Assembly: GCA_030849805.1 (NCBI GenBank)
Contig: JASANZ010002137.1
Span: forward strand, 1 to 52,529
Length of the DNA stretch: 52,529 nt
Direction of reading: 5' to 3'
DNA from: Sergeia podlipaevii
Taxonomy: Eukaryota; Euglenozoa; Kinetoplastea; Trypanosomatida; Trypanosomatidae
Of this stretch, positions 10,178 to 19,056 are shown in pieces. The stretch's first letter is position 1; the number at the start of each line of letters is the position of its first letter. Position numbers and translations under genes: made by a program. The notes beneath the pieces were generated by a model, which saw only the letters and a program-made list of their open reading frames with translations, made no database searches and was not told the origin of the DNA.

Positions 10178-12163
10178 ATGACGTCTTTTGCACCTTTTTC
10201 GGTTTCATCTCAGCCTCCCAGAGAGCTTTCCTACGGTTTCTCTTCTTGCCAGCGCTTTATCAGTGCTTTGCGCAGCTGTGGCGAGAAGAAGGAAGCTACC
10301 GCCACCAATAGAAGCAGCAGCAACGACAATGCCACTCCTGCTGCTGCGGTTACCGCGCTGTTGTCTGTGCTTATTGCAGCAGATGAAAGGCGGCGATTGC
10401 AACGACGACGGCGGGATAGCACACTGAAGAGACAGTTGCAGCTGCAAGGAGCGGCGCGCACTTACTTGCCGACTGCCTCACACTTGGGCTCTACTGCAGC
10501 CACCGCGCCAGGTGTTACCACTGGGGCTACGCCAATGCAAACTCCTACCGTCTCCTCCCCAGCAGTGGCGGCGAGCGCGGCCATTCCTTCATTAGTGCCA
10601 GCGACGGCAACCCGCTTCCCCTTGTGTACATCTGGACTGCGGGCTTTGGTGGACCTTGTGGCAGCTGAAAGTGGCAGCAGTGGAGAAAGCAACAGGCCAG
10701 TCATTTCTCTAGAGACCACCAAGAAGGTAGCTTTTGCATTCCGCTTGTTCAACGCTCTCGGTCTAATTGATGCAGTGGGGGACGCACTGCTGAATGGCGG
10801 CGCGGTTCACGTTGGTTCCGAGTGCTGTGGCATTAGCGGCTGGTGGTCAGAGGACGACGATGAGGATGACTCTGGGCGTGAAGATGATGGAAGTGGCGAT
10901 GGTGGCGGCGGGGATAGCACGACGCCGTATGGCACTGTGCCGACCTCTTCATTGGTTTTTTTCTGCTCTTGCAGCGAGACAAGCGATGGTGAAGGTGGCG
11001 GTGCGGGCGATGTGTCTCTAGGGGACACGGCGGATGCGATATCTTATGGAGAAGCAATGGACGCCGGTGATGTGGCTTCGGCGGCAAACACTACGCTGCA
11101 TCGAAGTGGAGGAGGAGGGGGCAGGACAAGCGCGCAGGAACGCGTTGGGTTAAGTGGGAGTATGCGATCGGCTGAGTGTGCTTTGAGAGATCTTCTAAAG
11201 CGCTTGGTTGATGCTCACGGGGTTGCTGTGACATCGACAATCAGCACAGTACATATTAGTAGTTGTGGTGAGAGCAACAGTAGAGTCGCCGCTGGTGGCG
11301 GTTTCCGCTCACCAACGAAGTTGTTGCCCCGCTACCACCAAGATCGTTTTAATGTGCCGGCGGCAGATGTGTTTCGATCTCTTGCACATTCTGAGGCGGT
11401 ATTGGAGATTCTTATGGAAGACACTGGCGCTAGTCATGAGGAGAGCGCTGCATACAGTATGGCCGGTTTGCCTGATGGAAGCGGAGACGTGTCTGGTGAT
11501 GCTGCCTCATCCGCTCAAGTACTCACATACTCCCACTCCTTTTTTGTCACCACTTTGGGCTGCTTCTGCCACTTTCTTACTTGCCCTGACGTAACGGTTT
11601 GCTTTGAGTCCTGGCGCTCGCTGCAGTGCCTCCTTAGTGAGAATAGGGTACTTTCCTCCCAGCTGCTGCAGCGCTACATGCTGCAGGTTATTCAGCACAT
11701 CATTATCGCACCACTGCAATGTGGCCGCTACATTGCTCAGCGCAACGCTCTCCTGCTCACGCTGGAGCTGATGCACGCACATGAACACCCGCGGCTAAGC
11801 TCTCAGCTGACCACCTCACCAGCACTATTATGCAATTTGCTGCAGGTGGCCGACTGTCCCTCGCTGACTGTGCGACGCCTGGTGCTTGAAGTGCTATTCG
11901 AATTTCTTAAGCAACCTAACAGACCTGTGCCCATCCAGTACCTTCTGTGCGTCAACAAGGCTGCGCTAAAGGCGTTTGCAGAGACTTCTCTTGTCGTTCC
12001 TGTTGGCTTCCCGAGCGCCGCTGCTTCGAGTACTACTACTATGATGCTGGAGGACCCGAGGGAGCGGCGTCTGCTGCTGTATCTCATTGACGCCCTTGTG
12101 GCACCACCTGAGGAAGCGTGTGCGCCGTATATAGAGATGCGAAGGGACGAGGTGTCTGGGTGA
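10178..12163 (+). CDS. MO25/CAB39-like scaffold protein with large insertions
   Basis: A 661-residue protein. MO25-type helical repeats are interrupted by long low-complexity inserts: Ala/Thr-rich near 60-150, and acidic Asp/Gly/Ser near 215-330. Recognisable blocks in MO25 order are GLRALVDLVAAES followed by KKVAFAFRLFNALGL; VFRSLAHSEAVLEILMEDT; HSFFVTTLGCFCHFL with VCFESWRSLQCLLSEN; QRNALLLTLELMHAHEHPRL; and LTVRRLVLEVLFEFLKQPN followed by LLCVNKAALKAF. The last blocks align with the MO25 segments around KRQSLKLLGELLL and IQFEAFHVFKVFVANPNK. MO25 proteins allosterically activate STE20-family and LKB1/STRAD kinases. In trypanosomes a MO25 relative has been linked to morphogenesis and cytokinesis. 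Divergence and inserts make this a MO25-like member rather than the canonical ~340-residue MO25. The ATG at 10178 is preferred; upstream in-frame codons lie in AT-rich sequence without an ATG. Confidence 0.72.
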   Translation: MTSFAPFSVSSQPPRELSYGFSSCQRFISALRSCGEKKEATATNRSSSNDNATPAAAVTALLSVLIAADERRRLQRRRRDSTLKRQLQLQGAARTYLPTASHLGSTAATAPGVTTGATPMQTPTVSSPAVAASAAIPSLVPATATRFPLCTSGLRALVDLVAAESGSSGESNRPVISLETTKKVAFAFRLFNALGLIDAVGDALLNGGAVHVGSECCGISGWWSEDDDEDDSGREDDGSGDGGGGDSTTPYGTVPTSSLVFFCSCSETSDGEGGGAGDVSLGDTADAISYGEAMDAGDVASAANTTLHRSGGGGGRTSAQERVGLSGSMRSAECALRDLLKRLVDAHGVAVTSTISTVHISSCGESNSRVAAGGGFRSPTKLLPRYHQDRFNVPAADVFRSLAHSEAVLEILMEDTGASHEESAAYSMAGLPDGSGDVSGDAASSAQVLTYSHSFFVTTLGCFCHFLTCPDVTVCFESWRSLQCLLSENRVLSSQLLQRYMLQVIQHIIIAPLQCGRYIAQRNALLLTLELMHAHEHPRLSSQLTTSPALLCNLLQVADCPSLTVRRLVLEVLFEFLKQPNRPVPIQYLLCVNKAALKAFAETSLVVPVGFPSAAASSTTTMMLEDPRERRLLLYLIDALVAPPEEACAPYIEMRRDEVSG

Positions 12164-12612
12164 AAGTGAGAGTGACTGGTGGTAGTGGGGGAGGGGAAAA
12201 GAAAGAGAAGAGAATATGCGTATATCGACGTGGAGAGAAGTCACTAAAGAAAAAAAAGGAAGGAGTGACGGGTGCATTGAACGAAGTCACTTGCTCATTT
12301 ATATTTTGCTGTTTGCGTTGACTGTTCAATACAGCTCCAGAAAGAAAAGAAAAAGAAAATCTTCTTGCTACATCAATTCAAGTGTGGAGTGGTTGGATAG
12401 AATACTTTCACTTGACCACATTTTTCTCTTTTGTAAACTGAAGGCACACTTTCCTTTTTTATATTTTTTATTTCATTTTGCTCCGGATGAATGCACATCA
12501 TGATAAAGAAGCAACACATACACACACACATACACACTTATACACGCATACACTCGTTTAGGAGACAAGCGCACATATTTATTTTCATTGCTTGCGCGCA
12601 TCACACGAAAGG
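12164..12612 (+). other. Intergenic region
   Basis: No credible gene. G-rich then T-rich, with a pyrimidine-rich tract at 12448-12483, an AG at 12507-12508 and a CA run at 12520-12540 before the kinase start. Confidence 0.6.
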
Positions 12613-14346
12613 ATGGCTGGTAATGTGGAAACAGCCGCGGCTGCCGCCAAGTGCCCATTATTCCGCCCCGAACAGCTGAATCTTGCCAACGGCACTCCGC
12701 TTGGTGCTGGGGCGATATCGCAGGTGGTTCAGTCAAGCCTTAGTGGGGGCCGCTATGATGGCCTTCCAATCGTGGTGAAGATTGTCTCCAAACTGCAGGT
12801 GCTACAGCAAAACAAGGTGGCGGCGGTGCTCGCCGAAAAGACAGCGCTAGTGACGGTGGCCCCACATCCATTCATTGCTCGTCTCTACGGCACTAGTCAG
12901 TCTGAAGATGAGCTGTACTATGTGATGGAGTGCCTACCGCACGGAGACTTGCTGCAGCACATCCGGCGCACTGCGGCTGCTAGGGTGAGGGAGTACTCAG
13001 AGTTGCACGGGGCTGATGCAGGTAGCGCTGGCGCAAGTGGGGTGGAGACTTGCAGGGCTACGGAGCAAGTGGTCGATGCGACTAGCGGTGACGTAGACGG
13101 GAGTGGCAGTGAGAGTGTCAGGCTCATTTCTATTCCACCTGACAGCACTGCGCTTCGATGCCTTGGTTTTCAAGATACTCGGCTTATTGCCGCTCAGCTC
13201 ATTCTTGGTCTTGCACGAGTGTTTGAGAAGGGTTATGTGATGCGCGACATGAAGCCAGAGAATGTTGCTTTTGATAGCAGGTACCGTGCGTGTCTCATCG
13301 ACTTTGACACCGTAGACTTGGAGGGATCCACCCACTACCCTCACACCAACCATGGTCAGGCTTTGCCTCCCAAGATGGACGACGAGGAGAAGCAGCAAGG
13401 CGACGCCAATACACCGAAGGCGACGACGCCGAGTAAGCGACGCATCACCATCTCTGAGATTCAAAACATTCGCAAGCGGACCGCGAGCTTCTGCGGCACT
13501 GCGCAGTACGTTTCCCCTGAGATGGTTGGCGAGTGCCGCTGGAGCTTTAGCAGCGACCTCTGGGCACTCGGTGCGATGCTCTACGAAATGACCTATGGCG
13601 TGCACATGTTCTCAGGCGTGGGTGCGTTTGAGGTGCTGCGCAAGGTCGTGCGTGGGGCGGACAGTGACGCTTTTGTGCCCTTTCCGCGCGTTGAAATGGG
13701 CACAGAAGGGGACTCACTTGACTGCTTTGAGCGTTTCAAGGACTTTGTGCACAAGCTAGTCGTGATCGATCCTTTTAGACGACTTGGCGTGCACCCTACC
13801 ACGCACATGTTTGACCTCAATGCCTTAAAGCAACATGCCTTCTTCTACGGATTTGACTGGGAGGCACTAGAATCTCACGTCAAGTTGTTCAAACAACGCG
13901 CATTTTCATTGGAGACGGCAGACGCACCACAGATGCGCGCACCAGATAGCAATGACAACGGCAGCAATAGCAACCATCATATTAGTAGTAGCAATGCTGC
14001 CACCGCTGAAGACCCCGATCCGTCGCCGTCTCTGAAACCTCTCTACCAGTTGCTCCCCAAGAATGATCCCCGCTATGCGGATTACGTGTACCGCGCCACC
14101 GCAGACGCTAACCCGTTTGAACGTGCGATGCAGCACATTTTGATGCCAGTGACACCAGAGAGGAAGAAAAAAAATGAAAAGGATATGCATCAGGAGGATG
14201 TGCGGAGTGGCATGTCTGTCTCCACTGCGCCAGCGATGGACAAGGAGAAGAGCGAGAGCGACGATGATGAGGACGATCTGGAGGTGATTGATGATGTTGG
14301 CATTCACTACAAGGGCAATCCCGCTGATGAGGACTTTCGACAATAG
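12613..14346 (+). CDS. PDK1-like AGC protein kinase with atypical DFD motif
   Basis: A 577-residue protein. Kinase landmarks: glycine loop LGAGAISQV (30-38), ATP-binding lysine K56 in VVKIV, alpha-C glutamate E75, hinge YYVMECLPHGDLLQHI, catalytic loop MRDMKPEN (210-217), metal-binding DFD (230-232), activation segment SFCGTAQYVSPE (292-303), then DLWALGAMLYEM and a C-lobe ending FYGFDWEAL. SFxGTAQYVSPE is the hallmark of PDK1, the 3-phosphoinositide-dependent kinase that phosphorylates the activation loops of other AGC kinases. S292 would be the autophosphorylation site. Oddities: HRD is MRD, DFG is DFD, about 60 residues are inserted before the catalytic loop (122-182), and about 50 before the activation-loop serine (240-288). 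I see no PH domain; the tail is low complexity and acidic (SESDDDEDDLEV). Catalytic K, E, D and N are all present, so it is probably active. ATG 12613 is the first in frame after AT-rich DNA. Confidence 0.82.
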   Translation: MAGNVETAAAAAKCPLFRPEQLNLANGTPLGAGAISQVVQSSLSGGRYDGLPIVVKIVSKLQVLQQNKVAAVLAEKTALVTVAPHPFIARLYGTSQSEDELYYVMECLPHGDLLQHIRRTAAARVREYSELHGADAGSAGASGVETCRATEQVVDATSGDVDGSGSESVRLISIPPDSTALRCLGFQDTRLIAAQLILGLARVFEKGYVMRDMKPENVAFDSRYRACLIDFDTVDLEGSTHYPHTNHGQALPPKMDDEEKQQGDANTPKATTPSKRRITISEIQNIRKRTASFCGTAQYVSPEMVGECRWSFSSDLWALGAMLYEMTYGVHMFSGVGAFEVLRKVVRGADSDAFVPFPRVEMGTEGDSLDCFERFKDFVHKLVVIDPFRRLGVHPTTHMFDLNALKQHAFFYGFDWEALESHVKLFKQRAFSLETADAPQMRAPDSNDNGSNSNHHISSSNAATAEDPDPSPSLKPLYQLLPKNDPRYADYVYRATADANPFERAMQHILMPVTPERKKKNEKDMHQEDVRSGMSVSTAPAMDKEKSESDDDEDDLEVIDDVGIHYKGNPADEDFRQ

Positions 14347-14369
14347 GCCATTCGCTTTGTTGTATTTGT

Positions 14370-14530
14370 GAATGTGTGTGTGTTTTTTTTTCTCCCTTAT
14401 TGTTGCGATGGTGCTGCTTTTTATTATTACTACGCCATTTTTTTTTTTNGAATGTGTGTGTGTTTTTTTTTTCTCCCTTATTGTTGCGATGGTGCTGCTT
14501 TTTATTATTACTACGCCATTTTTTTTTTTT
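14370..14530 (+). repeat. Tandem near-identical 79-80 bp block flanking a single N (probable contig join)
   Basis: Bases 14370-14448 are repeated almost exactly at 14450-14529/30, with the single ambiguous base N at 14449 between them. Both copies run from a TG run through CTCCCTTATTGTTGCGATGG to a poly-T end and differ only in T-tract length. This is the pattern left when two contig ends that should overlap are placed end to end with a one-base gap, so the true genome probably has one copy. Confidence 0.8.
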
Positions 14531-15195
14531 GCTTTTCTCTCTCTCTCTTCTCTTTCTTTTTTCTTTCTCAAGCACCTTTGGGACAGGGAGGAAGGCTGGG
14601 CTATTTTTTCTGTTTCTTTTTGCTCGAGTATTACTCTCTTTTTTTTCTTTCGACCTATACCTTTACGCCCAATGTGCAGAACAGGCTTATGGAGCTCTGC
14701 TCTTTATTTTTTTTTTTTCTTTCTATGAGTAGCCCTTCATAAGAAGAGGAAAGCAAACTTATTATTATACTATTGTGCTCTGCTGAGACCCTGATTTTCA
14801 CGAGGTTACGCGTGCGTGTGTGCATTGAGGGGTTTTACCTCCCTTTTTTTTTTAACACTATGAAAATGCAAAGATACAGTTTTGCTTGAGTACATTCTTA
14901 CTTTCCCTCCTTCCCCCTCCCCCTCTCCACCTTCCTTGTATTGGATTCTGCCTCTTTAGTATCTAGCCTTATAGCTTTGTCACGTACACTTGCACCGCTA
15001 GTGTGAATAAGCGCATTTTCACTGTTAGATCGAATCATACTGCTTTCCGGTTGAGGGTACTGGCATTAAAAATATATTCTCTTTTCTCTCTTTCACCATT
15101 ATACCACTTTAGGCAGTATATCGTGAGGATTGCCAAGGCCCTTTGCTTTATCGCCGGAAGCTATACACATTCAATACGGTAAAGGAGAGAGAGAT

Positions 15196-15239
15196 CCTTT
15201 TTTTATTTATTATTTGCTGCCTATTTTCCTCCTATATAG
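15196..15239 (+). promoter_or_regulatory. Putative spliced-leader acceptor for the thioredoxin-E4 gene
   Basis: Pyrimidine-rich tract 15196-15233 ending in AG at 15238-15239, 19 nt before the ATG at 15259; a second AG lies at 15242-15243. The predicted leader is short. Confidence 0.45.
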
Positions 15240-15258
15240 CTAGTGAAAAGAATCGATT

Positions 15259-18200
15259 ATGATCGAAATTCGCGGTCTTCCGCAGCTGAGCTCTTTAACG
15301 AGCCGTAAGACTCATGTCACCGTCATTGACTTTTATGCAGACTGGTGCGGCCCCTGCCAGGCCATCAAGCCAGAGTACGAACGTATTGCTCAGTTCTACG
15401 ACTCCAACAAAGTCACGTTTTGCAAGTGTAACGTTGATCGCAACCGCGATTGCTCGTCTGCCTTCAATATCGAGGCGATGCCAACCTTCGTCGTCTGTCA
15501 TGGTGGCCAAACTATCGATACCATCCGTGGCGGTGACCTTGGTGCGGTGCAGCGAGTCATTAATATGGCTATGGACCTTATTCCCAAGACAGGGGGCCAT
15601 AGGCTTGGCTCCTCCGCCGGCAGTGGTAGCGGTGCACAGGCGGCTGCGGCTGGGCCAAGGCAGCACGCACTTGCTGACCACATGCTAACGATTGATCGCG
15701 CCCTCAAGGACAACGACCCAATCGCCGCCAAGGACGCATGCGACGCGGCGTACAACTCGCTCATGAAAAAGGACACACCGACGTCGCAGCACCCTGCTGG
15801 ACTCTTGCTGCTGCCGTATCTTGCCTCTGATGCCTTCTCGAGCGCTGCGGTCGACGCGCTTTTGCGCAATATCCGCACTCGGGACGAGTCTTGCAGAGAC
15901 GATGGAGCTTTTCTTATCAATCAGGTGCTTCGCTACATTGTGGAGATTGCTTGTGCGATTACTTGGGACGACGTTGCCACCGCTCAGGTGCTTCATAAGG
16001 CGATCAATGCACTCTTGAAGTGCTCGGCGGAGGCACAAGAGGTGGTGATTAACAGTGTGTACTTTCATTCTGAGTTAATCCAAACTGGCATTCAACTGGA
16101 GCGCTACACGGTACTTGGTGCCCTGCTTGGCATCGGCCCCACACCACGCAGCGACCTGACCTCTGCCGCTATGATGACGCCTGGGCAATTGTCTAACATT
16201 CAGTGGGCGACCGTTCTCAAGATGTTTCCTTCGAACCAGCTGGAACGCCACCCACAGCTGGTGTACGAGACGCAGCAAACCGTGGAGCTGTATGCACAGC
16301 TTAACTTTTCAACGGTGAAGGCGCTTCTCAGCAGCAAAGTTACCCGTGACACGACGCTCAAGTATCTCGGCAACACTCTTCGCCTCAATGAAGACTACCA
16401 GAAGACGATGCATCAAGACAGCCCTCTTTCCAGTCGCTTTTTTATGGCGCAGCTGCAGGCAGTTCTCATCGATGTGGCCCTTCCCCTCTTTAACGCAAGC
16501 CGTGCCGCCGCCGCGCCATCCCCCAACTCCTCCTCTCCCACCTCTCCGGCTTCGCCTGGTACGGCAGAGGAGTTCCCGCCAAGTTACCTTCTTCCTGATC
16601 TGCGAAATCCCGTCGTGGTCCGCTTTGGCCAGCGCGGCGAGGTGGAGCGCATCCAGCACTACGACGACGCGAACGCACTCCCGACGTGCCAGGAGCCTAT
16701 CGTCCCGTATAAGCCGTCTGTGCACATCTTCTTTCTTGCCGCGCGTGTCTTGACGCTGTGCGCTACGGTGTTTATTGATGAGCACACCCGCGATGAGCGC
16801 AGCGCGACGCACCCACAGGTCCCTCAGGCACAGCGTAACGCGCACGCAGCGGAGAAGGCACTGTACGAGGCTCTCATCGCGGGCAATGCTCTAGCAACAA
16901 AGCGACTGGAGCTTCTGAACGGTCTTGCAGGCTGGCTGCTTTGGGTGATGCGCGCCGGTCCAGACGGCACTCTTCCTCTTACTCCTTCCGTTGAGTGGAA
17001 CTACCTGCCTCAGCAGCTCGTTGACTGCGTGATACGAGCGACACAGATGGCACCCGTTGATGGGCTCTTCATTGATGGCATGATCTCTTTTATGTTGGTG
17101 ATGATGGGCAACACCACGTACTTTCCAAAGCCCCACACACAGGTGCTCTTCCCTTCATTTCTTGTGCGTTTACTGCAGGACTACACCACCAAGAATGCGC
17201 TGGAGCGCCACCCGTGGTTCACTGAACACATTGTGCGTGCCTGCGTGTACTGCTACATGGCAGTAGAGAAGTGTACCTACGAAAAGGTGGAAGTGCGATA
17301 TGAGCTGTCCCACTGTATCAAGGGTTTTCTTGATTCTGACATGCTCTGCCAACCAGTGCGTCACGAATTTGATCAGAAGACCGAGGTGCTGGAACGCTTC
17401 TCGCATATGGCAGTGGCGGATGTGAATGAAGCGGTGGATCAGCTGATTGATACATTGACCAAGATGCACGAGCGCGAGGTCAGCGGCGCAGACCTTTCTG
17501 AGAACGCTGAACCACCCACAGGTGTTAGTGGCGATGACCAACAGAGGCGGCAGCGACGACGGGGTGGCGCTGAGGCGAACGAGGAAGGGGATGATGAAAG
17601 CAGCAGCGATAATGAGGGGGTTATCGAAGGTCAGAACACTGACCGGATGACTTACGACCAGATGGGCCGCAGCTTGCGGTCGCACATTATGCTCTTCAAC
17701 GCTCTTATCGACATGTTCATTCAGCTCTCCATTAAATTTCCCAAGGGAGTCTCACAAAACATGGTTGCGCAGCAGATCAGTCAGATGCTTGCCCGTAGCC
17801 TTATTGCTTTTGCAGGGCCCAAGAGCACTTCATTGAAGATCAAGTCATCAGCCAAGTACGGCTTTAATCCTCGAGAGATTTTGAGCCGTTTGGTCGACTG
17901 CTTTACTCATTTTAGGCGTAGCAAAGGGTTTCTTAAGTGCCTCTGCAAGTGTGGGGTGCCACTCGAAGAAATCCAGAGAGCCATGAAGATGGTGGTGGAC
18001 CGCCAGCTCGTGAGCGAGACGCTTCTGGGCCGTCTGGTGGAGATGTCAACTGCTCTCACGTCCATCTTGAAAATAGTGGACAACGAAGACGCCTTATGGG
18101 AGAACGCGCCAGACTTTGCGCTTGACGCACTACTCGCGACACCACTCACAAATCCGGTCGCCCTTCCTGCGGAGGTGAAGGATCTCGATGATCTTGTCTA

Positions 18201-18396
18201 CGTGAATCAGGACACTATTCATCACTACCTTCTTTCGGATAGCAAGCATCCTTTCACCAACGAATACTTGGATGAGAAGTTGCTGAATGAGTTTAACGCG
18301 AGGCCGGAGATCGCGGCTGCGCGAGACGCACTGAATGCGAAGATTGACGCTTGGCTCGCCGAGGCGAGGAATGCCGTTGCCGCTGGGGATGCTTAG
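15259..18396 (+). CDS. Thioredoxin domain fused to UFD2-type E4 ubiquitin ligase (U-box)
   Basis: A 1,045-residue protein. Residues 1-115 are a thioredoxin domain with the redox site C30-G-P-C33 in YADWCGPC and the cis-proline segment AMPTFVV. A Gly/Ala linker follows. From about residue 300 the UFD2 core appears: MTPGQLSNIQWATVLKMFP, LKYLGNTLRLNEDYQK, SRFFMAQLQAVLIDVALPLF, later MGRSLRSHIMLFNALIDMF, and FAGPKSTSLKIK with YGFNPREIL (Y867), which closely match yeast Ufd2/UBE4. The C-terminus (about 950-1035) is a U-box: ALLATPLTNPVALP, VNQDTIHHYLLSDSKHPF, ending NAKIDAWLAEA. E4 enzymes extend ubiquitin chains on pre-ubiquitylated substrates, usually with Cdc48/p97. The fused thioredoxin at the N-terminus is the unusual element. 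An acidic, Gln/Arg-rich insert (about 755-790) interrupts the core. The fusion is a single uninterrupted reading frame, so a misassembled join is unlikely. Confidence 0.9.
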   Translation: MIEIRGLPQLSSLTSRKTHVTVIDFYADWCGPCQAIKPEYERIAQFYDSNKVTFCKCNVDRNRDCSSAFNIEAMPTFVVCHGGQTIDTIRGGDLGAVQRVINMAMDLIPKTGGHRLGSSAGSGSGAQAAAAGPRQHALADHMLTIDRALKDNDPIAAKDACDAAYNSLMKKDTPTSQHPAGLLLLPYLASDAFSSAAVDALLRNIRTRDESCRDDGAFLINQVLRYIVEIACAITWDDVATAQVLHKAINALLKCSAEAQEVVINSVYFHSELIQTGIQLERYTVLGALLGIGPTPRSDLTSAAMMTPGQLSNIQWATVLKMFPSNQLERHPQLVYETQQTVELYAQLNFSTVKALLSSKVTRDTTLKYLGNTLRLNEDYQKTMHQDSPLSSRFFMAQLQAVLIDVALPLFNASRAAAAPSPNSSSPTSPASPGTAEEFPPSYLLPDLRNPVVVRFGQRGEVERIQHYDDANALPTCQEPIVPYKPSVHIFFLAARVLTLCATVFIDEHTRDERSATHPQVPQAQRNAHAAEKALYEALIAGNALATKRLELLNGLAGWLLWVMRAGPDGTLPLTPSVEWNYLPQQLVDCVIRATQMAPVDGLFIDGMISFMLVMMGNTTYFPKPHTQVLFPSFLVRLLQDYTTKNALERHPWFTEHIVRACVYCYMAVEKCTYEKVEVRYELSHCIKGFLDSDMLCQPVRHEFDQKTEVLERFSHMAVADVNEAVDQLIDTLTKMHEREVSGADLSENAEPPTGVSGDDQQRRQRRRGGAEANEEGDDESSSDNEGVIEGQNTDRMTYDQMGRSLRSHIMLFNALIDMFIQLSIKFPKGVSQNMVAQQISQMLARSLIAFAGPKSTSLKIKSSAKYGFNPREILSRLVDCFTHFRRSKGFLKCLCKCGVPLEEIQRAMKMVVDRQLVSETLLGRLVEMSTALTSILKIVDNEDALWENAPDFALDALLATPLTNPVALPAEVKDLDDLVYVNQDTIHHYLLSDSKHPFTNEYLDEKLLNEFNARPEIAAARDALNAKIDAWLAEARNAVAAGDA

Positions 18397-19056
18397 TACG
18401 AGTAGCGAATGCATACACATACGCACGCACGCACACACACACACACACATACATACATACCAGCTCTGCTGCCATTTTTTTAGTAGCTCTTTCCCTGTGC
18501 GTATCACTCGGCGCTTGCATTCATGTTTGTGCATATGTGTATGCATTATCTGAATGTTTCGGATCTTCTACTTGTGCCCCATTACCACACATGAAAGCTC
18601 AGGTAAGAATGCTGTGCCCTCTCTCTCTTGCGTATCGCTTTCTATCATTATGATTATTATTTCCTTTTTTTGTTATTTTGTCCCCTGACAAACGATCCTT
18701 GGCGCGATGTGACGAGTCATTTTTACTTAATAAACTACACGAAGAAAAGGAGGAATTTTTAATTTTCCTTCCACAATAATCGATTGGTTACTCTTTTCTC
18801 TACATATGGAAAGATGTGCTATGCGTCGACAACCACTCACTGTATATATAGCAGATAACTCTTTGCCGTTCCTTTTTTTAAATCATTATTATTATTTTTG
18901 TTTGACGTAGCAGAAGCTTTTCTTTCTCAATTTTTTTCCCCAATTGCTATACCACTAGTTGCTCTGCACTCTGCGTGCGTTGTCGCATACATAGCGTTGG
19001 GTGGCACATTAGACCTCCTTTTATCTTCTTCTCTAAATTGTTTCATTTAGTAGCTC
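18397..19056 (+). other. Intergenic region
   Basis: No credible gene. CA run at 18423-18450, T and ATT runs at 18640-18680 and 18880-18900. Candidate AGs lie at 19049-19050 and 19052-19053, only a few bases before the next ATG, so the real acceptor may be further upstream. Confidence 0.6.

Larger units (their letters stand above)
14347..15258 (+). other. Intergenic region containing an assembly gap
   Basis: No credible gene. It begins with the duplicated block around the N at 14449 (described separately), followed by T/C-rich tracts to about 14730, a second T-rich zone, and the acceptor-like tract before the thioredoxin-E4 gene. Confidence 0.7.

Noticed and set aside
13906..14571. Minus-strand open frames of 155-221 codons over the kinase 3' end
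   Set aside because: They run through the N and the duplicated T-rich block; their composition is poly-Lys/His low complexity.
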